From Rhynchopus sp. YZ270_cl-10 (Eukaryota > Euglenozoa > Diplonemea > Diplonemida > Diplonemidae): a DNA stretch of 64,000 nt. The notes beneath the pieces are model-generated. The model was not told the DNA's origin. It did no database searches and saw nothing but the letters and a program-made list of their open reading frames with translations. The position numbers and the translations under genes were made by a program. How positions within the stretch are numbered: position 1 is the first letter of the stretch; each line of letters begins with the position of its first letter. Shown piece by piece: positions 1 to 13,362 of this stretch. The stretch covers positions 1,240,001 to 1,304,000 of the forward strand of contig OZ037895.1 of NCBI GenBank assembly GCA_964035575.1, given 5' to 3'.

Positions 1-3000
1 TCGGAAAAATGACGATTTTTTGGTCAAAATATTTTTCACAGAAAATCGAATTTTACTATTAAGATTGGCTTTCGGCATGACCCAGTAAGGTTACTATGGG
101 CCCCATGGGACATATACACCCGAATACCAGGCCGTATTTTCAAAAAGTTGATAATCCCAGTATATGGTATGGCCCTGTGGTACGAAATTTTTGGCCGAAA
201 AAATCGACCAAAAAATCGTCATTTTTCGGGGTCACGGTGACAAAAAGTTGCATTTTTTCACGAAAAATGGTCGGAATGTGACTTGAATGGGCTCTAATGG
301 GTATATTATGCACATAACATACCTAAATTATGTCGATATTTCACCGGCGGAGCCGAAAAAATCGATTTTCAGGGTGTGCAAAACTGTAAAAATGACGAAA
401 ATCGGAAAAATGACGATTTTTTGGTCAAAATATTTTTCACAGAAAATCGAATTTTACTATTAAGATTGGCTTTGGGCATGACCCAGTAAGGTTACTATGG
501 GCCCCATGGGACATATACACCCGAATACCAGGCCGTATTTTCAAAAAGTTGATAATCCCAGTATATGGTATGGCCCTGTGGTACGAAATTTTTGGCCGAA
601 AAAATCGACCAAAAAATCGTCATTTTTCGGGGTCACGGTGACAAAAAGTTGCATTTTTTCACGAAAAATGGTCGGAATGTGACTTGAATGGGCTCTAATG
701 GGTATATTATGCACATAACATACCTAAATTATGTCGATATTTCACCGGCGGAGCCGAAAAAATCGATTTTCAGGGTGTGCAAAACTGTAAAAATGACGAA
801 AATCGGAAAAATGACGATTTTTTGGTCAAAATATTTTTCACAGAAAATCGAATTTTACTATTAAGATTGGCTTTCGGCATGACCCAGTAAGGTTACTATG
901 GGCCCCATGGGACATATACACCCGAATACCAGGCCGTATTTTCAAAAAGTTGATAATCCCAGTATATGGTATGGCCCTGTGGTACGAAATTTTTGGCCGA
1001 AAAAATCGACCAAAAAATCGTCATTTTTCGGGGTCACGGTGACAAAAAGTTGCATTTTTTCACGAAAAATGGTCGGAATGTGACTTGAATGGGCTCTAAT
1101 GGGTATATTATGCACATAACATACCTAAATTATGTCGATATTTCACCGGCGGAGCCGAAAAAATCGATTTTCAGGGTGTGCAAAACTGTAAAAATGACGA
1201 AAATCGGAAAAATGACGATTTTTTGGTCAAAATATTTTTCACAGAAAATCGAATTTTACTATTAAGATTGGCTTTCGGCATGACCCAGTAAGGTTACTAT
1301 GGGCCCCATGGGACATATACACCCGAATACCAGGCCGTATTTTCAAAAAGTTGATAATCCCAGTATATGGTATGGCCCTGTGGTACGAAATTTTTGGCCG
1401 AAAAAATCGACCAAAAAATCGTCATTTTTCGGGGTCACGGTGACAAAAAGTTGCATTTTTTCACGAAAAATGGTCGGAATGTGACTTGAATGGGCTCTAA
1501 TGGGTATATTATGCACATAACATACCTAAATTATGTCGATATTTCACCGGCGGAGCCGAAAAAATCGATTTTCAGGGTGTGCAAAACTGTAAAAATGACG
1601 AAAATCGGAAAAATGACGATTTTTTGGTCAAAATATTTTTCACAGAAAATCGAATTTTACTATTAAGATTGGCTTTCGGCATGACCCAGTAAGGTTACTA
1701 TGGGCCCCATGGGACATATACACCCGAATACCAGGCCGTATTTTCAAAAAGTTGATAATCCCAGTATATGGTATGGCCCTGTGGTACGAAATTTTTGGCC
1801 GAAAAAATCGACCAAAAAATCGTCATTTTTCGGGGTCACGGTGACAAAAAGTTGCATTTTTTCACGAAAAATGGTCGGAATGTGACTTGAATGGGCTCTA
1901 ATGGGTATATTATGCACATAACATACCTAAATTATGTCGATATTTCACCGGCGGAGCCGAAAAAATCGATTTTCAGGGTGTGCAAAACTGTAAAAATGAC
2001 GAAAATCGGAAAAATGACGATTTTTTGGTCAAAATATTTTTCACAGAAAATCGAATTTTACTATTAAGATTGGCTTTCGGCATGACCCAGTAAGGTTACT
2101 ATGGGCCCCATGGGACATATACACCCGAATACCAGGCCGTATTTTCAAAAAGTTGATAATCCCAGTATATGGTATGGCCCTGTGGTACGAAATTTTTGGC
2201 CGAAAAAATCGACCAAAAAATCGTCATTTTTCGGGGTCACGGTGACAAAAAGTTGCATTTTTTCACGAAAAATGGTCGGAATGTGACTTGAATGGGCTCT
2301 AATGGGTATATTATGCACATAACATACCTAAATTATGTCGATATTTCACCGGCGGAGCCGAAAAAATCGATTTTCAGGGTGTGCAAAACTGTAAAAATGA
2401 CGAAAATCGGAAAAATGACGATTTTTTGGTCAAAATATTTTTCACAGAAAATCGAATTTTACTATTAAGATTGGCTTTCGGCATGACCCAGTAAGGTTAC
2501 TATGGGCCCCATGGGACATATACACCCGAATACCAGGCCGTATTTTCAAAAAGTTGATAATCCCAGTATATGGTATGGCCCTGTGGTACGAAATTTTTGG
2601 CCGAAAAAATCGACCAAAAAATCGTCATTTTTCGGGGTCACGGTGACAAAAAGTTGCATTTTTTCACGAAAAATGGTCGGAATGTGACTTGAATGGGCTC
2701 TAATGGGTATATTATGCACATAACATACCTAAATTATGTCGATATTTCACCGGCGGAGCCGAAAAAATCGATTTTCAGGGTGTGCAAAACTGTAAAAATG
2801 ACGAAAATCGGAAAAATGACGATTTTTTGGTCAAAATATTTTTCACAGAAAATCGAATTTTACTATTAAGATTGGCTTTCGGCATGACCCAGTAAGGTTA
2901 CTATGGGCCCCATGGGACATATACACCCGAATACCAGGCCGTATTTTCAAAAAGTTGATAATCCCAGTATATGGTATGGCCCTGTGGTACGAAATTTTTG

Positions 3001-6000
3001 GCCGAAAAAATCGACCAAAAAATCGTCATTTTTCGGGGTCACGGTGACAAAAAGTTGCATTTTTTCACGAAAAATGGTCGGAATGTGACTTGAATGGGCT
3101 CTAATGGGTATATTATGCACATAACATACCTAAATTATGTCGATATTTCACCGGCGGAGCCGAAAAAATCGATTTTCAGGGTGTGCAAAACTGTAAAAAT
3201 GACGAAAATCGGAAAAATGACGATTTTTTGGTCAAAATATTTTTCACAGAAAATCGAATTTTACTATTAAGATTGGCTTTCGGCATGACCCAGTAAGGTT
3301 ACTATGGGCCCCATGGGACATATACACCCGAATACCAGGCCGTATTTTCAAAAAGTTGATAATCCCAGTATATGGTATGGCCCTGTGGTACGAAATTTTT
3401 GGCCGAAAAAATCGACCAAAAAATCGTCATTTTTCGGGGTCACGGTGACAAAAAGTTGCATTTTTTCACGAAAAATGGTCGGAATGTGACTTGAATGGGC
3501 TCTAATGGGTATATTATGCACATAACATACCTAAATTATGTCGATATTTCACCGGCGGAGCCGAAAAAATCGATTTTCAGGGTGTGCAAAACTGTAAAAA
3601 TGACGAAAATCGGAAAAATGACGATTTTTTGGTCAAAATATTTTTCACAGAAAATCGAATTTTACTATTAAGATTGGCTTTGGGCATGACCCAGTAAGGT
3701 TACTATGGGCCCCATGGGACATATACACCCGAATACCAGGCCGTATTTTCAAAAAGTTGATAATCCCAGTATATGGTATGGCCCTGTGGTACGAAATTTT
3801 TGGCCGAAAAAATCGACCAAAAAATCGTCATTTTTCGGGGTCACGGTGACAAAAAGTTGCATTTTTTCACGAAAAATGGTCGGAATGTGACTTGAATGGG
3901 CTCTAATGGGTATATTATGCACATAACATACCTAAATTATGTCGATATTTCACCGGCGGAGCCGAAAAAATCGATTTTCAGGGTGTGCAAAACTGTAAAA
4001 ATGACGAAAATCGGAAAAATGACGATTTTTTGGTCAAAATATTTTTCACAGAAAATCGAATTTTACTATTAAGATTGGCTTTCGGCATGACCCAGTAAGG
4101 TTACTATGGGCCCCATGGGACATATACACCCGAATACCAGGCCGTATTTTCAAAAAGTTGATAATCCCAGTATATGGTATGGCCCTGTGGTACGAAATTT
4201 TTGGCCGAAAAAATCGACCAAAAAATCGTCATTTTTCGGGGTCACGGTGACAAAAAGTTGCATTTTTTCACGAAAAATGGTCGGAATGTGACTTGAATGG
4301 GCTCTAATGGGTATATTATGCACATAACATACCTAAATTATGTCGATATTTCACCGGCGGAGCCGAAAAAATCGATTTTCAGGGTGTGCAAAACTGTAAA
4401 AATGACGAAAATCGGAAAAATGACGATTTTTTGGTCAAAATATTTTTCACAGAAAATCGAATTTTACTATTAAGATTGGCTTTCGGCATGACCCAGTAAG
4501 GTTACTATGGGCCCCATGGGACATATACACCCGAATACCAGGCCGTATTTTCAAAAAGTTGATAATCCCAGTATATGGTATGGCCCTGTGGTACGAAATT
4601 TTTGGCCGAAAAAATCGACCAAAAAATCGTCATTTTTCGGGGTCACGGTGACAAAAAGTTGCATTTTTTCACGAAAAATGGTCGGAATGTGACTTGAATG
4701 GGCTCTAATGGGTATATTATGCACATAACATACCTAAATTATGTCGATATTTCACCGGCGGAGCCGAAAAAATCGATTTTCAGGGTGTGCAAAACTGTAA
4801 AAATGACGAAAATCGGAAAAATGACGATTTTTTGGTCAAAATATTTTTCACAGAAAATCGAATTTTACTATTAAGATTGGCTTTCGGCATGACCCAGTAA
4901 GGTTACTATGGGCCCCATGGGACATATACACCCGAATACCAGGCCGTATTTTCAAAAAGTTGATAATCCCAGTATATGGTATGGCCCTGTGGTACGAAAT
5001 TTTTGGCCGAAAAAATCGACCAAAAAATCGTCATTTTTCGGGGTCACGGTGACAAAAAGTTGCATTTTTTCACGAAAAATGGTCGGAATGTGACTTGAAT
5101 GGGCTCTAATGGGTATATTATGCACATAACATACCTAAATTATGTCGATATTTCACCGGCGGAGCCGAAAAAATCGATTTTCAGGGTGTGCAAAACTGTA
5201 AAAATGACGAAAATCGGAAAAATGACGATTTTTTGGTCAAAATATTTTTCACAGAAAATCGAATTTTACTATTAAGATTGGCTTTCGGCATGACCCAGTA
5301 AGGTTACTATGGGCCCCATGGGACATATACACCCGAATACCAGGCCGTATTTTCAAAAAGTTGATAATCCCAGTATATGGTATGGCCCTGTGGTACGAAA
5401 TTTTTGGCCGAAAAAATCGACCAAAAAATCGTCATTTTTCGGGGTCACGGTGACAAAAAGTTGCATTTTTTCACGAAAAATGGTCGGAATGTGACTTGAA
5501 TGGGCTCTAATGGGTATATTATGCACATAACATACCTAAATTATGTCGATATTTCACCGGCGGAGCCGAAAAAATCGATTTTCAGGGTGTGCAAAACTGT
5601 AAAAATGACGAAAATCGGAAAAATGACGATTTTTTGGTCAAAATATTTTTCACAGAAAATCGAATTTTACTATTAAGATTGGCTTTCGGCATGACCCAGT
5701 AAGGTTACTATGGGCCCCATGGGACATATACACCCGAATACCAGGCCGTATTTTCAAAAAGTTGATAATCCCAGTATATGGTATGGCCCTGTGGTACGAA
5801 ATTTTTGGCCGAAAAAATCGACCAAAAAATCGTCATTTTTCGGGGTCACGGTGACAAAAAGTTGCATTTTTTCACGAAAAATGGTCGGAATGTGACTTGA
5901 ATGGGCTCTAATGGGTATATTATGCACATAACATACCTAAATTATGTCGATATTTCACCGGCGGAGCCGAAAAAATCGATTTTCAGGGTGTGCAAAACTG

Positions 6001-9000
6001 TAAAAATGACGAAAATCGGAAAAATGACGATTTTTTGGTCAAAATATTTTTCACAGAAAATCGAATTTTACTATTAAGATTGGCTTTCGGCATGACCCAG
6101 TAAGGTTACTATGGGCCCCATGGGACATATACACCCGAATACCAGGCCGTATTTTCAAAAAGTTGATAATCCCAGTATATGGTATGGCCCTGTGGTACGA
6201 AATTTTTGGCCGAAAAAATCGACCAAAAAATCGTCATTTTTCGGGGTCACGGTGACAAAAAGTTGCATTTTTTCACGAAAAATGGTCGGAATGTGACTTG
6301 AATGGGCTCTAATGGGTATATTATGCACATAACATACCTAAATTATGTCGATATTTCACCGGCGGAGCCGAAAAAATCGATTTTCAGGGTGTGCAAAACT
6401 GTAAAAATGACGAAAATCGGAAAAATGACGATTTTTTGGTCAAAATATTTTTCACAGAAAATCGAATTTTACTATTAAGATTGGCTTTCGGCATGACCCA
6501 GTAAGGTTACTATGGGCCCCATGGGACATATACACCCGAATACCAGGCCGTATTTTCAAAAAGTTGATAATCCCAGTATATGGTATGGCCCTGTGGTACG
6601 AAATTTTTGGCCGAAAAAATCGACCAAAAAATCGTCATTTTTCGGGGTCACGGTGACAAAAAGTTGCATTTTTTCACGAAAAATGGTCGGAATGTGACTT
6701 GAATGGGCTCTAATGGGTATATTATGCACATAACATACCTAAATTATGTCGATATTTCACCGGCGGAGCCGAAAAAATCGATTTTCAGGGTGTGCAAAAC
6801 TGTAAAAATGACGAAAATCGGAAAAATGACGATTTTTTGGTCAAAATATTTTTCACAGAAAATCGAATTTTACTATTAAGATTGGCTTTCGGCATGACCC
6901 AGTAAGGTTACTATGGGCCCCATGGGACATATACACCCGAATACCAGGCCGTATTTTCAAAAAGTTGATAATCCCAGTATATGGTATGGCCCTGTGGTAC
7001 GAAATTTTTGGCCGAAAAAATCGACCAAAAAATCGTCATTTTTCGGGGTCACGGTGACAAAAAGTTGCATTTTTTCACGAAAAATGGTCGGAATGTGACT
7101 TGAATGGGCTCTAATGGGTATATTATGCACATAACATACCTAAATTATGTCGATATTTCACCGGCGGAGCCGAAAAAATCGATTTTCAGGGTGTGCAAAA
7201 CTGTAAAAATGACGAAAATCGGAAAAATGACGATTTTTTGGTCAAAATATTTTTCACAGAAAATCGAATTTTACTATTAAGATTGGCTTTCGGCATGACC
7301 CAGTAAGGTTACTATGGGCCCCATGGGACATATACACCCGAATACCAGGCCGTATTTTCAAAAAGTTGATAATCCCAGTATATGGTATGGCCCTGTGGTA
7401 CGAAATTTTTGGCCGAAAAAATCGACCAAAAAATCGTCATTTTTCGGGGTCACGGTGACAAAAAGTTGCATTTTTTCACGAAAAATGGTCGGAATGTGAC
7501 TTGAATGGGCTCTAATGGGTATATTATGCACATAACATACCTAAATTATGTCGATATTTCACCGGCGGAGCCGAAAAAATCGATTTTCAGGGTGTGCAAA
7601 ACTGTAAAAATGACGAAAATCGGAAAAATGACGATTTTTTGGTCAAAATATTTTTCACAGAAAATCGAATTTTACTATTAAGATTGGCTTTCGGCATGAC
7701 CCAGTAAGGTTACTATGGGCCCCATGGGACATATACACCCGAATACCAGGCCGTATTTTCAAAAAGTTGATAATCCCAGTATATGGTATGGCCCTGTGGT
7801 ACGAAATTTTTGGCCGAAAAAATCGACCAAAAAATCGTCATTTTTCGGGGTCACGGTGACAAAAAGTTGCATTTTTTCACGAAAAATGGTCGGAATGTGA
7901 CTTGAATGGGCTCTAATGGGTATATTATGCACATAACATACCTAAATTATGTCGATATTTCACCGGCGGAGCCGAAAAAATCGATTTTCAGGGTGTGCAA
8001 AACTGTAAAAATGACGAAAATCGGAAAAATGACGATTTTTTGGTCAAAATATTTTTCACAGAAAATCGAATTTTACTATTAAGATTGGCTTTCGGCATGA
8101 CCCAGTAAGGTTACTATGGGCCCCATGGGACATATACACCCGAATACCAGGCCGTATTTTCAAAAAGTTGATAATCCCAGTATATGGTATGGCCCTGTGG
8201 TACGAAATTTTTGGCCGAAAAAATCGACCAAAAAATCGTCATTTTTCGGGGTCACGGTGACAAAAAGTTGCATTTTTTCACGAAAAATGGTCGGAATGTG
8301 ACTTGAATGGGCTCTAATGGGTATATTATGCACATAACATACCTAAATTATGTCGATATTTCACCGGCGGAGCCGAAAAAATCGATTTTCAGGGTGTGCA
8401 AAACTGTAAAAATGACGAAAATCGGAAAAATGACGATTTTTTGGTCAAAATATTTTTCACAGAAAATCGAATTTTACTATTAAGATTGGCTTTCGGCATG
8501 ACCCAGTAAGGTTACTATGGGCCCCATGGGACATATACACCCGAATACCAGGCCGTATTTTCAAAAAGTTGATAATCCCAGTATATGGTATGGCCCTGTG
8601 GTACGAAATTTTTGGCCGAAAAAATCGACCAAAAAATCGTCATTTTTCGGGGTCACGGTGACAAAAAGTTGCATTTTTTCACGAAAAATGGTCGGAATGT
8701 GACTTGAATGGGCTCTAATGGGTATATTATGCACATAACATACCTAAATTATGTCGATATTTCACCGGCGGAGCCGAAAAAATCGATTTTCAGGGTGTGC
8801 AAAACTGTAAAAATGACGAAAATCGGAAAAATGACGATTTTTTGGTCAAAATATTTTTCACAGAAAATCGAATTTTACTATTAAGATTGGCTTTCGGCAT
8901 GACCCAGTAAGGTTACTATGGGCCCCATGGGACATATACACCCGAATACCAGGCCGTATTTTCAAAAAGTTGATAATCCCAGTATATGGTATGGCCCTGT

Positions 9001-10418
9001 GGTACGAAATTTTTGGCCGAAAAAATCGACCAAAAAATCGTCATTTTTCGGGGTCACGGTGACAAAAAGTTGCATTTTTTCACGAAAAATGGTCGGAATG
9101 TGACTTGAATGGGCTCTAATGGGTATATTATGCACATAACATACCTAAATTATGTCGATATTTCACCGGCGGAGCCGAAAAAATCGATTTTCAGGGTGTG
9201 CAAAACTGTAAAAATGACGAAAATCGGAAAAATGACGATTTTTTGGTCAAAATATTTTTCACAGAAAATCGAATTTTACTATTAAGATTGGCTTTGGGCA
9301 TGACCCAGTAAGGTTACTATGGGCCCCATGGGACATATACACCCGAATACCAGGCCGTATTTTCAAAAAGTTGATAATCCCAGTATATGGTATGGCCCTG
9401 TGGTACGAAATTTTTGGCCGAAAAAATCGACCAAAAAATCGTCATTTTTCGGGGTCACGGTGACAAAAAGTTGCATTTTTTCACGAAAAATGGTCGGAAT
9501 GTGACTTGAATGGGCTCTAATGGGTATATTATGCACATAACATACCTAAATTATGTCGATATTTCACCGGCGGAGCCGAAAAAATCGATTTTCAGGGTGT
9601 GCAAAACTGTAAAAATGACGAAAATCGGAAAAATGACGATTTTTTGGTCAAAATATTTTTCACAGAAAATCGAATTTTACTATTAAGATTGGCTTTCGGC
9701 ATGACCCAGTAAGGTTACTATGGGCCCCATGGGACATATACACCCGAATACCAGGCCGTATTTTCAAAAAGTTGATAATCCCAGTATATGGTATGGCCCT
9801 GTGGTACGAAATTTTTGGCCGAAAAAATCGACCAAAAAATCGTCATTTTTCGGGGTCACGGTGACAAAAAGTTGCATTTTTTCACGAAAAATGGTCGGAA
9901 TGTGACTTGAATGGGCTCTAATGGGTATATTATGCACATAACATACCTAAATTATGTCGATATTTCACCGGCGGAGCCGAAAAAATCGATTTTCAGGGTG
10001 TGCAAAACTGTAAAAATGACGAAAATCGGAAAAATGACGATTTTTTGGTCAAAATATTTTTCACAGAAAATCGAATTTTACTATTAAGATTGGCTTTCGG
10101 CATGACCCAGTAAGGTTACTATGGGCCCCATGGGACATATACACCCGAATACCAGGCCGTATTTTCAAAAAGTTGATAATCCCAGTATATGGTATGGCCC
10201 TGTGGTACGAAATTTTTGGCCGAAAAAATCGACCAAAAAATCGTCATTTTTCGGGGTCACGGTGACAAAAAGTTGCATTTTTTCACGAAAAATGGTCGGA
10301 ATGTGACTTGAATGGGCTCTAATGGGTATATTATGCACATAACATACCTAAATTATGTCGATATTTCACCGGCGGAGCCGAAAAAATCGATTTTCAGGGT
10401 GTGCAAAACTGTAAAAAT
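1..10418 (+). repeat. 401-bp satellite array 1, 26 copies
   Basis: Head-to-tail tandem repeat with an exact 401-bp period; the same start (ATGGGCCCCATGGGA) recurs at 96, 497, 898 and so on to 10121. Copies are almost identical: the only recurrent difference I see is GGCTTTCGGC versus GGCTTTGGGC (the G form near 473, 3680 and 9293). Each copy holds a 61-codon open frame, but the perfect conservation covers non-coding positions too, so I treat it as non-coding. A small foldback CGGC-GGA-GCCG occurs once per unit (345-355 in the first). The array runs off the left edge of the window. Confidence 0.97.
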
Positions 10419-11479
10419 CACCAAAATCCCAAAAATCACGATTTTTTTTGAAAAATATTTTTTTCAAAAAAATCGATTTTAAAATATTGGTTTGGCTTGT
10501 GCGGGGACCTGAATCTGGGGCAACATACCCTGTGGGACATACTGGGCCCTATGCAAGGCCGAATTTTCAAAAATGTGGTTGCCCCGGTAGACGGTATGGC
10601 CCTGCAGGTCAGTGCATCGGGCCAAAAATCATGAAAAAATCATGATTTTGGGGTCTGGCACCCCATGGGCACATATATCTGGGGGTGTGAAATATGCATG
10701 GAATCGACCGATTGGGGGTGTTATAGGTCCTGGGGGCCCACATGGGCCATATTTCACGCTATTGGGTCACGGGAAAGTGATTTTGACATTTTTTCATCGA
10801 TTTTAGCTGTGAGAACCCTTCAAAAACACTGATTTTGGGGTGTTTCTGAGACGGTACGCTATACCCAGGGTCATATTAGGTATTAGTCCGGTCGACTTTT
10901 TGAAAAAACGACCCCGCAATGGACTCAGGGGTGCCAGATAGTGTATATGCACCAGAATGGATTCACGGGAAAAGTCAAAATTGGGTGTCAGATACATGCT
11001 GCCATAAGTGACGAATTTCAAAAGTTGAGATTTTTCGAAAATCAGGGTTCAGTACACGCTGTACCCAATCCTGGGGGCCAAAATTTTCAACTTTTTGAAA
11101 AAACGGGCGGTATATGGCCCTAAAGTGTCAAAATGAGTTAATTGCGACCTCGGACGGCCTCCGGAGATGAGTAGAAGTTTATTTACTGAAAAAAAAGTCA
11201 AAACACAGGCAAAATCCCACCTTCCACAGGTACAGTCAAAACTTTTATCCAGATCTCATGTTTTTTCAAAAAATTTTAAATTGTTTTTATGACTAACACC
11301 TCCGAAATTTTTCCTGATAAGATGGAATATGGTCCTGTCGTAGTATGCAGTGTGTTTGCAGGCAAAAATTTGCATTTTCTCGCCCCAGACATTTTTTTAT
11401 ACATAAAAGTGCATAAAGGGACCCCTGACCCCAAAATCCGGGTTCCAGCTTTTTGAAGGGGTCACCCTACAGGCCACCT

Positions 11480-11510
11480 CAAAAAGTTGGCCCGTAGGGC
11501 CAACTTTTTG
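11480..11510. repeat. Perfect hairpin, 14-bp stem, GTA loop
   Basis: CAAAAAGTTGGCCC, loop GTA, then GGGCCAACTTTTTG: a perfect inverted repeat. In units 2 and 4 (34247-34277 and about 58172-58202) one base of the right arm is G, giving a wobble rather than breaking the stem; unit 3 keeps the perfect form. Confidence 0.9.
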
Positions 11511-11523
11511 AAAAAACGGGGTT

Positions 11524-11566
11524 GCGATGTGTCCTGGGGGCCCGAAGGGCCCCCAGGACACATCGC
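11524..11566. repeat. Perfect hairpin, 20-bp stem, GAA loop
   Basis: Left arm 11524-11543 and right arm 11547-11566 are exact reverse complements around a GAA loop; the stem top is GGGGGCCC/GGGCCCCC. It is unchanged in all four A segments (34291-34333, 47254-47296, 58216-58258). There is no T-run behind it and no gene in front of it, so it does not look like a terminator. Confidence 0.93.
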
Positions 11567-11938
11567 TGGGAAAAAAATATTAGGTTTTTGGGGGTCTATA
11601 TAGGGTTGCTGTGGGGGTCACATGGCCGAAAAATGGCCATTTTTGGCCTATTTTTGGCCATTTTTTTAAGGTAAAAAATCCACTTTTTTTTTGTACATCC
11701 CCTTGCCCCCGGTAAAATTTACCAAACATATGGCCCTGTTGGACATACTGGGCCCATGAGTCGGTCGCTGGATCACCAAACTAGTTGCCCTATTTGCTAA
11801 AATCATGTTTTCAGGGTCAAAAATAGGGTGTTTTTTAGGGTCAAAAATAGGGTGTTTTTCAGGGGTATGTTAACCACGTATGTGTCTTAGGGACCAAATT
11901 TTCCAGGAATGTGAACCAATCGGGTCGCAATGGGTCCA

Positions 11939-11957
11939 GGGGGCCCGGAGGGCCCCC
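11939..11957. repeat. Hairpin, 8-bp GC stem, GGA loop
   Basis: GGGGGCCC, GGA, GGGCCCCC. Present at the same place in the other A segments (34706-34724 in unit 2). Same design as the two hairpins upstream: all-GC stem top and a 3-nt loop of the form GNA. Confidence 0.9.
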
Positions 11958-12716
11958 ATGCAGGGAAAATTTGCAACAATCCTGGGCAATGCTGGGGGCC
12001 GATAGGGTGTGCCTATACACGTGTTTTTACGTGTTTTTGGGCACTTTTCAGGATTTTCGAAAATTTTTGCAACACCAAAATCAAAAATTTCGGTCTAGGA
12101 GGCCCATATCTGGAAAAAATCGATATTCCAATGGCCTCATTGGGACATATTGGGCCCAGGACCCTATTTTCAGGTCCCAGGAAAAGCCAAAACAATAAAA
12201 AAAATAGCTCAGGCGACCCCCAAAAATAGGCGAAAAACAGCCATTTTTAGGGTGTTTTTTAGGGGTATTTTTACACACACAAATTGTTTACCATAGCACA
12301 CCCCCAGGCTGCCTCAAAATTTTATCTTTATTTGATTTTTCCAACCCACATAGGGGTATTGGAGGCACAACTTTCACCAAGCCTGGGGAATTCGGCACTG
12401 CACACACACAACTGAAAAAGGCAAAAATCACCTGTTTTTCAAGGTGTCGCAGGGTAAATGTTGTTCCTTAAAAACCAAATTTTTTCTAAAAAATCGGCCC
12501 TGCGGGTGAAAAAACGACACTATGGGGGGTATTCCAGGGTGTGGGGGCCCCAAAAATCCGGTTTAAGACCACGAGAGGGTCCGAATACACACCTGAGAAG
12601 GTCCCGGGGAGTAAAAAAATGGCCATTTTTGGGGGGTCAAAATCTCACTTTTTGGGGGGATGTTTGTATACCCAGTACCGACCCACTAGCTGGGATGCCC
12701 AACTTTTCGCGAATAT

Positions 12717-12735
12717 GGGGGCCCGTAGGGCCCCC
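12717..12735. repeat. Hairpin, 8-bp GC stem, GTA loop
   Basis: GGGGGCCC, GTA, GGGCCCCC. Conserved in the other A segments (35484-35502 in unit 2). Fourth member of the GNA-loop set in segment A. Confidence 0.9.
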
Positions 12736-12828
12736 GGGGCCCAGGGGGCCCAAAATATCGTGTTGCAGATGCCAGGAGAACATGTTTCAATATTTTGGAT
12801 ACATTTTTCCATAGGGTCATTTTCAAAG

Positions 12829-13137
12829 ACTTGCATGTTGTACAGGGCAACTGCCTGGGAATTAGTCCCACTTCTTGCAACAGTTTAGCTATTTCGGCAT
12901 CCCCAGCGCGCATGATATTAAGCACAGGAGAATTTTTGGCTGCAGGTGCGCACGTCCCTTCTGGGGAGTATGGATGCCTCTTCCTCAGTTTTTGTTGTGC
13001 ATTTTTGCACCTTTGCGCTCATCTCCATCTCACCAAAGGTGAAATTGTGAATGCTGTCATGCAGCATTCACATTCCAGCATGCTCCTGTAGGCTGAAGCA
13101 CCGTCGGTGGTGTAGTCTCCCCTCATTTCTGCTCTCT
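12829..13137 (-). ncRNA. Unidentified ncRNA X2, copy 1 (3' end uncertain)
   Basis: Inferred gene. It begins ~25 nt downstream of the same hairpin promoter element that precedes U6 and SRP RNA, in the sequence GAGAGCAGAAATGAGGGG. It is rich in local pairing: an 11-bp perfect hairpin TGTGAATGCTG/CAGCATTCACA (13055-13082 region), TCACC-TTT-GGTGA, GTGCA-AAAA-TGCAC, and a possible closing helix GGGGAG/CTCCCC. I found no clear T-run end, and in this copy the module is cut at 12829. I do not recognise a family; weak CTGA and AGATGA motifs are not enough to call a box C/D RNA such as U3. Confidence 0.4.
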
Positions 13138-13161
13138 GGATAGTGCAACAAACACAGGGAT

Positions 13162-13198
13162 ACAAGACAGGGTTGTCTTGTTGGAGGTGGGTCAGGGT
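13162..13198 (-). promoter_or_regulatory. Hairpin promoter element upstream of X2
   Basis: Read on the minus strand: CCCTGACCCACCTCCAAC followed by the stem ACAAGACA-ACCC-TGTCTTGT. The same element precedes U6, SRP RNA and X1 at a constant ~25 nt from the RNA start, which suggests a shared external (Pol III type) promoter. Confidence 0.7.
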
Positions 13199-13243
13199 CT
13201 GGATGTCCTCAAACCACACACCAACACGGAAGAAAAGCAAAAA

Positions 13244-13362
13244 GGATTCAAGCACCCGGACTTCCCAGCTGGTCACCCACGCCAGTACTATCCAGGCCTG
13301 CTGGTGCTTAACTTCTCAAATCAGGCGGGATGAGGTGTATTCACCAGAGTATGGCCGAATCC
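13244..13362 (-). rRNA. 5S ribosomal RNA
   Basis: 119 nt on the minus strand, starting GGATTCGGCCATACTC and ending GGTGCTTGAATCC before TTTTT. The internal control region is clear (GAGAAGTTAAGCACC, GCCTGGATAGTACTGG, GTGACCAGCTGGGAA), and the two ends pair to form helix I. It lies between U1 (upstream) and the X2 promoter element, only ~45 nt from the latter. Linkage of 5S and SL genes is known in Euglenozoa. Confidence 0.95.

Larger units (their letters stand above)
10419..12828 (+). repeat. Segment A, copy 1 (diverged satellite plus hairpins)
   Basis: A 2.4-kb block repeated nearly identically at 33185, 46148 and 57110. Its first ~390 bp align with the 401-bp satellite (GGGACATACTGGGCCC, CAAGGCCG, GGTATGGCCCTG in the same order), so it is an old, diverged satellite unit. 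The rest is AT-rich with blocks of GGGCCC and four perfect hairpins with 3-nt loops. Short overlapping ORFs occur on both strands with no recognisable domain, and I see no RNA gene. At 12827-12829 it breaks abruptly into the inverted RNA module with about 1 bp of microhomology, whereas the other copies continue into segment B. Confidence 0.9.

Noticed and set aside
96-10306. Repeated 61-aa ORF in each satellite unit as a protein gene
   Set aside because: Its conservation is that of the whole 401-bp unit, including non-coding bases; no domain, no separate start signal, and satellite variants do not favour silent sites.
11524-11566. Rho-independent terminator
   Set aside because: Perfect GC hairpin but no T-run and no bacterial gene; context is eukaryotic repeat DNA.
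11600-11680. Dinoflagellate spliced leader (CCATTTTTGGCC-like text)
   Set aside because: Only a vague resemblance within a low-complexity TGGCCATTTTT stretch; real SL genes of euglenozoan type are present elsewhere.
12458-12888. Overlapping 115- and 118-aa ORFs in segment A
   Set aside because: Two frames over the same GC-rich palindromes with glycine/proline-rich translations and no recognisable fold; their ends change at the segment A breakpoint.
13040-13140. X2 as U3 snoRNA
   Set aside because: AGATGA and CTGA motifs exist but the box A sequence expected near the 5' end is missing and spacing is wrong; left unassigned.
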